Positions 46,081 through 59,600 are shown, counted from the first letter of the stretch. The stretch is DNA of 64,000 bases from Dryobates pubescens (GCF_014839835.1 NC_071644.1:3449266-3513265), one strand, 5' to 3'. The notes: generated by a model from the sequence alone, not told the origin. Numbers and translations are program-made.

Positions 46081-47633
46081 AGAGATGGTCACTAAGGTGG
46101 GGAGGGCTGAGTGAGCTTTTAGTTAACACCCTATGCCCAAGCAAGGCCAGGTCAGAGCCCTAGGGTGGCAGGTGCCCCATGCTTTGGCAGTGCTGAAGCC
46201 CAGCTTGGTACCATGGGGGCAGGGTGATGAGGGTCTGCCCTTAGAGCAGTGACAAGGAAGAACAAACCCCTTGAGAACTCAGTCCTGGCCCCAAAGATAA
46301 ACCCCTGGAGCTTTGCTTTAGCACTTGAGGAGTGGGAAAGCAGCCTCAAAGTGTGCTGCTTGTCCTCCTCTGCCTCACACAGGTCCTCCTGATCTCTCCT
46401 CCCCCCTCCCTGTGGTGTGGCTGGAGCAAAGCACAGCCCGAACCCTGCACCTGTTCTGCCTTCACACAGCCCTGAGGGCTCAAAAAGCCCAAAGGAACCA
46501 AAGAACCAACCCCAGTGCAACCCAAGGGACACCCAAGCAGCAGCCTGCCTGTGGAGGAAGGAAAGCTTTGTGGTGGAGGAGGAAAAGAGGTCGAGAGGCC
46601 GGAGCCCAAGGTCTCTGAGGCAGGCCCACAGCCCAGGGCAGCTGCCACGGGGTCTGCCCAGCCAGCACTCCTGGGGCAAGGCTCCAAGGGTCCAACCAGT
46701 GGGGAGCTAGGGGGGCTCCTTGGTACAAAGGAAGGCTGGTTTGCACTACAGACATTGAGGGTGCTTGGAAGGAGCCCAGAGCAGCTCCCTAGCAGCTAGG
46801 AAGGGTTTCTCTCACACATCCACCGGCTCACGGCCGCTCGGGCCTGCCGCCTGAGGACACAAAGGTTATGGCTCTAAGGGGGCAGCAGCTAAACCCTTCA
46901 GGAGCAGGGAAAGGCATCTGAAAGAAAACACACAACCCAGTGGCTCCACACCCTCCACAGGGTTTGGGGCAAACCTCCCACCTCCCCCTACCCTCAGCAG
47001 CAGAGGCTGGAGAGGAGAGTGAAGCACGCAGCCCTCCGGCGAGCCCCAGCCGCAGCCTGGCTGCCAGGGAGCTGCTCCCAACCATCACTTACCACAGGGG
47101 AGGGGGCAGCTGCTTAAAGGCCCACTGCCTGGTGGGAGGAGACCTGGAGGGCAGGGAAGGTCTGCAGGGTCTTGCCAGTGTTACACCATGCACCATGGGG
47201 CTAAGCACAGGGGGAAGGGGAGAGCCAACCAGGCCCCGAGCCGCTGCCACGGCGGAGAAGTCTCAGGTTGGTTTCCTTCAGCCGAGGTAAACCGAGGAGG
47301 TGGAACAGGGGCTGATGAGCTGTCAGGACAAGAAGGGCTGACCAGACTGCTGGGCTCTTGGGTAGTTTTGGTGTCCAAATGCAGGAGGAGGAGGAGGAGG
47401 AGGATGAGGAGGAGGAGGTGGGTGGGGTGTTTGGGGTGCTTGGCTGCACCCCCGGGCTCCCGGGGAGAGGATTTCCCTCGCCGCCGGCCCCGGGAGGAGA
47501 GTTCCACCTAAGGTCCCTCCCAACCAGGCTTGTGTGGAGGTGCTCCTGGGAAGAGCTGGCCCTGCTCCATCTTCATAAAAAGGTTGTCCATGAGGATCTC
47601 TTGGGGAAAAAAAAACCACAAACCAACAATCCC
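46081..47633 (-). other. DNAJC16 3' UTR, proximal part (inferred)
   Basis: Low-copy DNA with no CR1, directly after the DNAJC16 stop on the minus strand. Open frames here have no family resemblance. Confidence 0.45.
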
Positions 47634-50600
47634 TCAGTCTAGTGCTGGCCACGAGGGGATATAGAACCTCTGCAAGGAGCCCTCCAGCAGCCGCTCCATC
47701 CAGAAGGACAATTTGTGTAGCTTGCTTTTAATGGAGCGAGAGCCAGGGCTGCAGGAAGGTTTCCCTCTGCCTTCTGGGTGGGGGAGGGAGGGCTCATAAC
47801 CCTCACAGGCCCCCAGGGTTCCCCCCTCATCCCCTGCTCTGTGGGGCTTGAAGAGGCAGAAGTACTTCTTGTGGCCGTTGAGGGCCAGGACGTAGCCGGT
47901 GTAGTCGCGCTCCAGGAAGTGCTTGTCGTACTGGTTGGGGATGGGGGCTGCATCCTGGGCAAACTCCAGCAAGTACTCCAGCCACTCCCTGTGCTTGTCC
48001 AGGCTGAGGAAGGAGAAGTGAAGAGAGCTGCTCCTGGGGAAAGAGAAGAGGAGAAGCTCGGCAGGAGCTCTCGGCGCGCACTCGCAGCCCGCAGAGCCAA
48101 GCGGGGCCTGGGCTGCAGCAGGGGAAGTGTGGCCAGCAGGGCCAGGGAGGGGATTCTGCCCCTCTGCTCAGCTCTGGGGAGACCCCACCTGGAGCTCTGG
48201 GGCCAGTTCTGGAGCCCCTGTTACAAGAGGGATCTGGAGGGGCTGGAAGGTGTCCAGAGAAGGGCCAGGAGGAGGAGCAGAGGGCTGGAGCTGCTCTGCT
48301 GTGAGCACAGACTGAGAGAGTTGGGGTTGTGCAGCATGGAGAGGAGAAGGCTCTGAGGAGACCTCATTGTGGCCTTCCAGGATCTGAAGGGGGCTCCAAG
48401 AAGGCTGGGGAGGGACTGCTCAGGCTCTCAGGGAGTGATATGACTGGGGGGAGTGGAATGAAGCTGGAGGTGGGGAGATTCAGGCTGGAGGGGAGGAGGA
48501 AGTTCTTCCCCATGAGAGTGGTGAAGCCCTGGGATGGGTTGTCCAGGGAGGTGGTTGGGGCCCTGTCCCTGGAGGTGTTTAAGCCCAGGCTGGATGAGGC
48601 TCTGGCCAGCCTGATCTAGTGTGGGGTGTCCCTGCCCATGGCAGGGGGGTTGGAACTGGCTGATCCTTGTGGTCCCTCCCAACCCTGCCTGCTGCTCTGC
48701 CAAGCAGGGTGAGCAGGCTCCCGAGGCTGGCCGGGGCCCTGCTGGGCAGGCTTGTGAAGGAGGGCAGGCAGGGAGGCAGCACCACAGGGCCACTGAGGGA
48801 CAGCATGGGGGGGTGGAAGGGACCCCCACAAGCCAGAGCAGGATCCCCTAGGGCAGATCACCTCTGGAGATCATCCAGGCCAGCCCCCAAGCCAGAGCAG
48901 GACCCTCTGGGGCAGGTCCCATCCAGCCCCGCTGTCAGAAGAGTTACACCTAGGGCAGGTCCCACAGGAGAATATCCAGAAGGGTCTTGAAAGTCTCCAG
49001 GGAAGGAGACTCCCCCACCTCTCTGGGGTGGACTGAATGACCTCCAGAAGGCCCTTCCAAGCCCTGAGGGGATGCTGGGATCCCCTGCTGGGCTTTGGCA
49101 TCGTGCGAGCGCAGAGCCTGCCCCGCACGCCAGCAGCGCTGCCTCCTGCCAGTCCAGCCAGCACCACTCCTGACTGAGCTCAGAGCTGGCCTTCACACCC
49201 TGCTGAAAGCCAGGAGAGGAGCCCAACCTACCCTGTGAAGCTGTAGACTTCCAGGGCAAACTTCTGGAGGAGCATGGTCTTGGTGGAGTTGGAGAGGATG
49301 AGGACGACGTTGATGTGGCCGGGCCGCAGGCGCACCAGGTTGCTGTTGTAGTTGACGTCTGTCAGCTCAGTCACCTCCACAAAGCCCTTCTTGGGAGCCC
49401 TGCTGCAACAGGACACAGGCTGAGTGACAGGGCAAGGAGGGACCAGGCTGAGGATGGAGCTGTGTAGCTACAGCCAGTTCAACCAGAGCAGTGCTCAGCC
49501 TTGGATCTTCCTCCATCACTCACTCAGACCTGTCCCAACCAGAGCAGTGCTCAGCCTTGGATCTTCCTCCATCACTCACTCAGACCTGTCCCATCCAGAG
49601 CAGTGCTCAGCCTTGGATCTTCCTCCATCACTCACTCAGACCTGTCCCAACCAGAGCAGTGCTCACTCAGCCTTGGATCTTCCTCCATCACTCACTCAGA
49701 CCTGTCCCAGCCAGAGCAGTTCCCAGCCTTGGATCTTCCTCCATCACTCACTCAGACCTGTCCCAACCAGAGCAGTGCTCAGCCTTGGATCTTCCTCCAT
49801 CACTCACTCAGACCTGTCCCAACCACAGCAGTGCTCAGCCTTGGATCTTCCTCCATCACTCACTCAGACCTGTCCCAACCACAGCAGTGCCCAGCCTTGG
49901 ATCTTCCTCCATCACTCACTCAGACCTGTCCCAACCACAGCAGTGCCCAGCCTTGGATCTTCCTCCATCACTCACTCAGACCTGTCCCAACCAGAGCAGT
50001 GCCCAGCCTTGGATCTTCCTCCATCACTCACTCAGACCTGTCCCAGCCAGAGCAGTTCCCAGCCTTGGATCTTCCTCCATCACTCACTCAGACCTGTCCC
50101 AACCAGAGCAGTTCCCAGCCTTGGATCTTCCTCCATCACTCACTCAGACCTGTCCCAACCACAGCAGTTCCCAGCCTTGGATCTTCCTCCATCACTCACT
50201 CAGACCTGTCCCAACCAGAGCAGTGCTCAGCCTTGGATCTTCCTCCATCACTCACTCAGACCTGTCCCAGCCAGAGCAGTTCCCAGCCTTGGATCTTCCT
50301 CCATCACTCACTCAGACCTGTCCCAGCCAGAGCAGTGCTCAGCCTTGGATCTTCCTCCATCACTCACTCAGACCTGTCCCATCCAGAGCAGTGCTCACTC
50401 AGCCTTGGATCTTCCTCCATCACTCACTCAGACCTATCCCAACCAGAGCAGTACCCAGCCTTGGATCTTCCTCCATCACTCACTCAGACCTGTCCCAACC
50501 AGAGCAGTGCCCAGCCTTGGATCTTCCTCCATCACTCACTCAGACCTGTCCCAACCAGAGCAGTGCTCAGCCTTGGATCTTCCTCCATCACTCACTCAGA

Positions 50601-53600
50601 CCTGTCCCAACCAGAGCAGTGCTCAGCCTTGGATCTTCCTCCATCACTCACTCAGACCTGTCCCAACCAGAGCAGTGCTCAGCCTTGGATCTTCCTCCAT
50701 CACTCACTCAGACCTGTCCCAGCCAGAGCAGTTCCCAGCCTTGGATCTTCCTCCATCACTCACTCAGACCTGTCCCAGCCAGAGCAGTGCTCAGCCTTGG
50801 ATCTTCCTCCATCACTCACTCAGACCTGTCCCATCCAGAGCAGTGCTCACTCAGCCTTGGATCTTCCTCCATCACTCACTCAGACCTATCCCAACCAGAG
50901 CAGTACCCAGCCTTGGATCTTCCTCCATCACTCACTCAGACCTGTCCCAACCAGAGCAGTGCCCAGCCTTGGATCTTCCTCCATCACTCACTCAGACCTG
51001 TCCCAACCAGAGCAGTGCTCAGCCTTGGATCTTCCTCCATCACTCACTCAGACCTGTCCCAACCAGAGCAGTGCTCAGCCTTGGATCTTCCTCCATCACT
51101 CACTCAGACCTGTCCCAACCAGAGCAGTTCCCAGCCTTGGATCTTCCTCCACCACTCACTCAGACCTGTCCCAACCAGAGCAGTGCTCAGCCTTGGATCT
51201 TCCTCCATCACTCACTCAGACCTGTCCCAACCAGAGCAGTGCCCAGCCTTGGATCTTCCTCCACCACTCACTCAGACCTTTCCCTTTCCCTCCAGGATGT
51301 TGTTTGGGATAAACCAGGTGGGAATTGCTTAACCCCTAAGTGTGTTCCTCCCCTGGGGCCTGGCTGGACCCCCTCTTCCTCCCCTCGCCGTGCCCGTGCT
51401 GCCCCTGTGCCGCCCCTGTGCCACTTGGGCCCTTCCCTGCTGGCCCCCTAACGTTGTGCTCCTGCAGAGATGCTCCCCAGGCAGTGCTTTGTGGGGCAAG
51501 CCTCCTGGAGCCACGAGAGAGGGCACCTGCTGGTCTCTTTGCTGCAGCTGCTGTCGTTCTTCTCTGCCTTGGTGGCGGCCTCCTCCTTCTCCGAGGGAGC
51601 GGAGTCCCTGCTCTCGCTCGAGTCACTGCAAGGCAAGAGCACCCAGCCTGAGTTCAAGGCACCAAGGCTGCACTGAGGTGGTGTTGGCTGGGCTGTTACA
51701 CCCCCTAGGAGGCTTTGGCAGGAAAGCCTGAACAAGACTCACAGAGCCAGAGAGTGGTCTGGGTTGGAAAGGACCTCCTAAGGTCACCTAATCCAAGTCC
51801 CTCTGCAGCCAGCAGGGACAACCCCAACACCCCCAGGGATGAGGCCCCAACCCTGTCCCAGTGTTCCACCACCCTCATAGTGAAGAGCTTCTTCCTCACA
51901 TCCACTCTCAATCTGCTCTGCTCTAGTTTGGGGTCATTGCCCCTGGTCCTCTCACTGCAGACCTCTGCACAGAGTCTCTCTCCAGCCTTCCTGCAGCCCC
52001 CTTCAGGCACTGGCAGCTTGTTCTTAGGTCTCCCCCCCACCCAAAAGGCATCTCCAACACTCACCTGAAAGCTTGCACAATAACAGTGCCAAAGAGGATG
52101 AAGAGTGCAGAGAAGAGCAGGGACAGCAGGGGCATCATCTCCCTCCTGAGGAGAAGGTGTGCAAAGAGCAGTCAGGCCTCAGGGCTCTGCAGTTTCTGCC
52201 TCCCAGCTCCCATCTACCTCAAGTAATAGCTTGTGGGTGTCCCCAGAACCCCCAGCTCCTTCCCTGGGCTCCCAACAGATGATCAGGATGTTTTGAGGGC
52301 TGTCCTGCTCCCACCCCCATGGGGAGGAGGATGGAAATGGATCTGTTTTAAGCTAAGGTGGCAGGGAAGTGGTGAAAAGCAGCAGTGGATGAGGGGTTTC
52401 AGGAGCATCATGGCCACACTCAGCCTCAAGGCCAAAGCACTGGAGGCAGAGGCTAATATCACTGTGGGGGCCTCACTCTTCAGCTGCATAGTTGGCTTGG
52501 AAGGGACCTTAAAGATCATCTCACAGGCTCACAGGATGTTAGGGGTTGGGAGGGACCTCTGAAGATCACCCAGTCCAACCACCCTGCCAGAGCAGGAGCA
52601 CAGAACCCAGCACAGGTCACACAGGAACACAGCCAGATGGGGCTGGAAAGGCTCCAGAGAAGGAGACTCCACAACCTCTCTGGGCAGCCTGCTCCAGGGC
52701 TCTGGGACCCTCACAGGGAAGAAGTTGCTCCTCATGGTGAGGTGGATTCTCCTGTGCTGGAGCTTCTATCCACAGCCCCTTGTCCTGTCCCAGGGTGCAG
52801 CTGAGCAGAGCCTGTCCCTGCCCCCTCCCTCTTCACCCCCAGCCCTCAGCTATTGAGAAACATTTATTAGATGTCCTCTCAGTCTTCTCCAGGGCTCTCA
52901 GCCTCTCCTCCCAGGGCAGTGCTGCAGTCCCTTCAGCATCCTCCTAGCCCTCCCTTGGCCTCTCTCCAGCAGATCCCTGTCCCTCTAGAACTGGGCAGCC
53001 CAGAACTGGCTGCAATATTCCAGGTGTGGCCTCACCAGGGCAGAGTGAAGGGAGAAGAGAAGCTCTGCACAGCCTCTCTGGGCAGCCTGCTCCAGGGCTC
53101 TGTGAGCCTCCCAGGGAAGAAGTTCCTCCTCGTGGTGAGGTGGAACCTCCTGTGCTGGAGTTTATATCCACAGCCCCTTGTCCTGTCCCAGGGTGCAGCT
53201 GAGCAGAGCCTGTCCCTGCCCCCTCCTTCTTCACCACCAGCCCTCAGCTATTGAGAAACATTTATTACATCCCCTCTCAGCCTTCTCCTCACCAGGCTAA
53301 CCACACCCAGGGCTCTCAGCCTCTCCTCCCAGGGCAGTGCTGCAGCCCCTTCAGCATCCTCCTAGCCCTCCCTTGGCCTCTCCCCAGCAGATCCCTGTCC
53401 CTCTTGAGCCGGGGGAGCCCAGAGCTGGCACTTCTGCCTGTTTTGAGATGTCCTCAGTGGCTGGCAGCCAAGAACTTGGCCCTGCTGTGCATCTGGCCAT
53501 GCTAACAGCAACCCTGCTCCCCATCCAGATCCCCTACCAGCCAGCCCATACCAGTTGCTGTGAAACAAGCTGTCCCAGCAGTCAGAGAGGTAGCCCAGCG

Positions 53601-56600
53601 TGGAGTAGAACCATCGGATGAGGAACATCTGTGTCAAAAGCAGAGAGGGGGGAAAAGGAAGTGAGAGCTGCCCAGAGCCCTTAAATAGAACCCTCAGAGC
53701 ATGCCCCAGGCTTCCTCCCAGGAGCAGGAAAACCTCTCAGAGCTTTGCCCTTGGTGTGTTAAGATGTGAATGGCCAAGAAGGAGAGCCACAGCGCTGGCC
53801 GCAAGGGTGAGGCGGGGAAGGGCACTCACGGGAGCAAGCTCATCATTCAAGTCTGCCAGGACAGTCTCTGAAGAGAGGAGGCCAGGGTCTGTCCTCAGCT
53901 GATCCAGGAGATCCAGGAGGATGAAGTTGTCCTCTTTGCTGCCTTGCCAGGGCTCCTCCAAGGCTCTGTAGGCGACCTTGCCCGCCTCGTTGCGTCTCTC
54001 CAGGAGGACCACCTGGCCGGGGCAGCAGCAGCACAGGGCTCAGAGGGGAAGCTGCTGCTCACCACCCACAGCTAGCACACAACCAGAGAGCCTGAGGGGC
54101 TGGAAGGGGCCTCTGGAGACCAGTGCTTGGCAACCACCAACAGAACAAGAGGACATAGCCTCAAGCTGCCCCAGGGGAGGTTCAGCCTGGATTGTGAGGA
54201 AGGAATCCTTCCCAGCAAGAGAGATTGGCCTTGGGAGTGTGCTGCCCAGGGAGGTGGTGGAGTCCCCATCCCTGGAGGTGTTTAGGAAGAGCCTGGCTGA
54301 GGCACTTGGTGCCATGGTTGAGTTGATCAGATGGTGCTGGGTGAGAGGTTGGACTGGATGGCCTTGAAGGTCATTTCCAACCTCGTCCCTTCCCTTCCCT
54401 TCCCTTCCCTTCCCTTCCCTTCCCTTCCCTTCCCTTCCCTTCCCTTCCCTTCCCTTCCCTTCCCTTCCCTTCCCTTCCCTTCCCTTCCCTTCCCTTCCCT
54501 TCCCTTCCCTTCCCTTCCCTTCCCTTCCCTTCCCTTCCCTTCCCTTCCCTTCCCTTCCCTTCCCTTCCCTTCCCTTCCCTTCCCAAGAAAGCTGGGGAGG
54601 GACTTTTGAGGGTGTCAGGGAGGGATAGGACTGGGGGGGATGGAGCAAAACTGGAAGTGGGGAGATTGAGATTGGCTGTGAGGAAGAAGTTGTTGCCCAG
54701 GAGGGTGGTGAGAGCCTGGCACAGGCTGCCCAGGGAGGTGGTGGAAGCCTCCTGCCTGGAGGTGTTTGCAGCCAGGCTGGAGGTGGCTGTGAGCAACCTG
54801 CTGTGGTGTGAGGTGTCCCTGCCCATGGCAGGGGGTTGGAGCTGGCTGAGCCTTGAGCTCCCTTCCAGCCTTGACAGTTGTGTGATTCTAAAGAGCTCCC
54901 TCAGCCTGTCCTCAGCCTGGAGCTGCTCCACTGCCTTCAGAACCTCTGTGGCTTCAAATTCAGCCAGACTCAGGTGTCAGGTGAAAGCTTAGCACCACCC
55001 CACAGAAAGTGATGTGAAAGAGCAAGAGATGCAAAGGAGGGGGAAGGCACAAAGGGAAAGGCTCACAGCTGATCTTCCTCTGTACTTCTCCTCATCCAGC
55101 AGCAAGGCCTCTGCCAGCTGGGGCTGCCGATCGCCGTAGGTGTGCACAAACTTCACAGTGTCCTTCGTGTTGGCCACAGCAAAAGACAGAAAGGCCTCAT
55201 AAGCCTCAGCATACTTCTCACCTTCTCCAGTCAGCAAGACCACACAGTGCCTGGGCAAGACAAGGAGAGGATTAAGAACATCCTGGATGCCAAAGGAAAG
55301 CATCGACCCCGTGCCGCTGGCGGGAGCCACCCTGAAGAGGCAGGAATCAGAGGAGCACAGAGCTGACAGGGTGGGAGGGGAGCTCAAGGCTCAGCCAGCT
55401 CCAACCCCCCTGCCATGGCCAGGGACACCTCACACTGCAGCAGGTTGCTCACAGCCACCTCCAGCCTGGCTGCAAACACCTCCAGGCAGGAGGCTTCCAC
55501 CACCTCCCTGGGCAGCCTGTGCCAGGCTCTCACCACCCTCATGGGGAACAACTTCTTCCTCACAGCCAATCTCAATCTCCCCACTTCTAGTTTTGCTCCA
55601 TCCCCCCCTGAGTCCAATCACTCCCTGACACCCTCAAAAGTCCCTCCCCAGCTTTCTTGAAGCCCCTTTCAGATCCTGAAAGGCCACAATGAGGTCTCCT
55701 GGGAGCCTTCTCCTCTCCAGCCTGCACAACCCCAACTCTCTCAGGCTGTGCTCACAGCAGAGCAGCTCCAGCCCTCTGCTCCTCCTCGTGGCCCTTCTCT
55801 GGACACCTTCCAGCACCTCCAGATCCTTCCTCCAAATCCAATCTGTGCTTGCAGGCAGCCTGCTCCTGCCTCCCAGCTCAGCCTGTCTCCCTGTTTCTCC
55901 TTCCTTCCAACTTCACTCTGTCCCAGGATGTGCTTAGCACAGGCAGGGAAACTACCAATATGATGCAGAGAGCCAGCAGGATCCAGGCCAGCCCTTTCCC
56001 CTTCTGCCTCAAAGTCACTCAGCAGGGCTCCAGGTGCTCTCTGGAGGCACTGGGTAGGGGTGGGTTAGAAGATGCAGTTTGCTGCCTGCCTGGGCTGACC
56101 CTGCCCTGGTGCTGTGCTCTGGCCCAGCTGACCGCCTTCGCCGACCGCCACTACCTGCCTCCCCGTCCCTCCTCCCTCCCACCCACACTCCCTCCCAGGA
56201 TATGCCCAGGAAAGGCAGGGCAACTATCAGACCATGCAGATAGCCAGCAGGACCCAGGCCAGCTGCTGCCCTTCTCCCTCCCAATCCAACCCCAGGTGGC
56301 TTTGGGAGCATCCCCCAGAGCCTCGGGGACCAGAGCAGAGGGAGAGGCACCCTCAGAGCCTTACTTGCGCTGCCGGTGAGACTTCTTCACGGGACACAGC
56401 TCCTGGAAGAGCCTCTGGCTGGTGAGCCTGGCCACCAGCAGGAACTTGTTCTGGGAGAGGAAGTCATCCATGAGCTGCTTCTTCATGTCTCGTGCCTGGG
56501 GAGGAGAGAGGAAGCAGAGGCAGGGGGAGGAGGGGAGAGCTGCTGCGTCATGCTTGGCGGCAGGCTGCAAGCCTCCCTGAAACCAGCCCCCCTGCAACCA

Positions 56601-59600
56601 GCCCCCCTGCAACCAGCCCCCCTGCAACCAGCCTCCTGGCATCCAACACATCCAAGTGCCAGGGGCTGCACTTTGGCCACAACAACCCCAGGCAGAGCTA
56701 CAGGCTGGGGTCAGAGTGGCTGAGAGCTGCCAAACAGAGAGGGACCTGAGGGTGCTGATTGACAGCCGCCTAAGCATGAGCCAGCAGTGTGCCCAGGGGG
56801 CCAAGAAGGCCAAGGGCATCCTGGCCTGTATCAGGAAGAGTGTGGCCAGCAGGAGCAGGGAAGTCCTTGTGCCCTGTGCTCAGCACTGGTCAGGCCACAC
56901 CTGGAGTCCTGTGTCCAGTTCTGGGCCCCTCAGTTTGAGAAGGACATTGAGAGACTTGAAGGTGTCCAGAGAAGGGCAACAGAGCTGGGGAGGGGTCTGG
57001 AGCACAGCCCTGGGAGGAGAGGCTGAGGGAGCTGGGGTTGCTTAGCCTGGAGAGGAGGAGGCTCAGGGGAGACCTCATTGCTCTCTCCAGCTCCCTGAAG
57101 GGAGGTTGTAGCCACAAAGAAGTTGGTCTCTTCTCCCAGGTAGCCAGCCCCAGAACAAGAGGCCACAGTCTCAAGCTGTGCCAGGGGAGGTTTAGGCTGG
57201 AGGTGAGGAGAAAGTTCTTCCCAGAGAGAGTTGTTGGCCACTGGGATGTGCTGCCCAGGGAGGTGGTGGAGTCCCCATCCCTGGAGGTGTTCAAGAGGGG
57301 CTTGGATGTGGCACTTGGAGCCATGGTTTAGCCATGAGGTCTGTGGTGCCAGCTTGGACTGGATGATCTTTGAGTTCTCTTCCAACCTTGCTGATACTGT
57401 GATACTGAAACCACCTGAGGTGCTTTGAGGCCCTGAGACTGAGCAGCTACCTGCAGCCATCCCCTCCCACCACCCCAAAAGATCAGCCACCAGAGCTGAA
57501 CCCTGCTGAGCTCCCTCCCTCCTCACAGCCACGCTCTGCCCCTGCTGAAGCTCCAGGCGACGCCGAACCCGGAGGCTCCTCGCTCTGCGCCGCAGCGCTG
57601 GCCCGGAGCTGGCTCAGGAAAGCCCAGGGAGCCAGGCTGCTGGGGGAGGGGAGGGGAGGGGAGGGGAAGGCTCTCAGCAGTACCTGCACTACATCAGCAG
57701 GCCTGTCAATGTGCTCCTTGAAGACCATCATGGTGGGGGTGTAGACGTTGATGTTGTACTGGCGGGACAGCTCCTCGGTGCCGCGCAGCCCCACGTAGAC
57801 GTAACCGAAGGCCAGGTAGTGGCGGTAGGCGAAGGCGGTCAGCTGGGCCAGAGCACAGCACCAGGGCAGGGTCAACCCAGGCAGGCAGCACACTGCATCT
57901 TCTAACCCTCCCCCCCCCACACCCCCACCAGTGCCTCCAGGGAGCACCTGAAGCCCTTGGGCTTTTTAGTCTGGAGAAGAGTGAGAGGAGGCTGTGAGGA
58001 GAGGCTGAGGGAGCTGGGGTTGCTTAGCCTGCAGAAGAGGAGGCTCAGGGGAGACCTTCTTGCTCTCTGCAACTCCCTGAAGGGAGGTTGGAGCCAGGTG
58101 GGGGTTGGTCTCTTCTCCCAGGCAGGCACCCAGCCCCAGAACAAGAGTACACAGCCTCAAGCTGTGCCAGGGGAAGGTCAGGCTGGAGGGGAGGAGAAAG
58201 TTCTTCCCAGCAAGAGAGATTGGCCATGGGAATGTGCTGCCCAGGGAGGTGGTGGAGTCCCCATCCCTGGAGGTGTTTAGGCAGAGCCTGGCTGAGGCAC
58301 TTGGTGCCATGGTTTAGTTGATCAGATGGTGCTGGGGGAGAGGTTGGACTTGATGATCTCAAAGGTCTCTTCCAACCTGGTTCATTCTGTATTTAGGTGG
58401 CCAAGAAGGCCACCAGCATCCTGCCCTGGATGGTTTAGTTGTCAGGAGGTGCTGGGTGACAGGTTGGACTTGATGATCTCTGAGGCCTTTTCCAACCTTA
58501 CTGATTCTATGATCCAGCAGAACCTCCCAGGGAGGTTCTCTTCTCCCTTTACCTTAGAGCTGAAGGGATGCTGCAGGAAGGCTGCAGAGGGACTTTTCAT
58601 GAGGGTGTCTGCAGACAGGCCAAGGGGGAATGGTTTGAAGCTGAGGCAGAGCAGGGTTAGAGTGGAGCTGAGGAAGAAGCTCTTCAGTATGAGGGTGGTG
58701 AGACCCTGGAGGCTGTGGCTGCCTCCTTCCCAGGGGTGTTCAAGGGCAGGTTGGATGAGACCTTGAGCAACCTGGGCTGGTTGAGGCATCCCTGCCCACG
58801 GCAGGGAGGTTGGAGTGGATGATCTCTGAGGTCCCTTCCAACCTGAGCCACTGTAGGATCCTGTGATTGATTAGCCAGGGCAGCAAGAGAGTGACAGAAA
58901 GCAGCTCACCTTGTACAAGAGTGGCACAGCTGGCATGTGGTCAAAGAGCAGCACATGGGGCTTGTTTTCTCTCTTCCAGTTGGAGAGGAAGTGGATGTAG
59001 TTTTTATCTGTAATCTTTTAAACAGAAGCAAGGGGTCAGCTGGCACCTCTGAGCTGCTGCACACATGCAGTGCTCTGCCAGCAGGTGTCTGGAGGAGCAC
59101 TGAGCCTGGAAAAGCTGTGCAGGTGTTGCAGGAAGCAGACTGAAGGTTTGCCGTTCCGACACGGGGACTTGGGCTGTGCTTTTGGATACAGGGAATGAAT
59201 GCAACAGAGCAGAGAGGAGCTGAAGGCAGCAGGACAACCAGAGAGGAGCTGAATGCAACAGAGCAGAGAGGAGCTGAATGCAGCAGACAGGGCAGAGAGG
59301 AGCTGAATGCAGCAGGACAACCAGAGAGAAGCTGAATGCAACAGAGCAGAGAGGAGCTGAAGGCAGCAGGACAACCAGAGAGAAGCTGAATACAACAGAG
59401 CAGAGAGGAGCTGAATGCAGCAGGACAACCAGAGAGGAGCTGAATGTAACAGACAGGGCAGAGAGGAGCTGAACGCAACAGGGCAGAGAGGAGCTGAGTG
59501 CAGCAGGGCAGAGAGAAGCTGAACGCAACAGGGCAGAGAGGAGCTGAACGCAACAGGGCAGAGAGGAGCTGAGTGCAGCAGGGCAGAGAGGAGCTGAACG

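Noticed and set aside
42032-46163. Plus-strand frames of 471-727 codons
   Set aside because: Products of the 23/24-bp and 21/28-bp arrays, with no non-repeat domain.
49424-51451. Three overlapping plus-strand frames of 603-675 codons
   Set aside because: All come from the stop-free 56-bp array. The same peptide appears in each frame in rotated order, which no protein gene would show.
24715-58865. An intact CR1 with reverse transcriptase
   Set aside because: Every CR1 I traced is 5' truncated, most under 800 bp. No reverse transcriptase or endonuclease motif appears in any frame.
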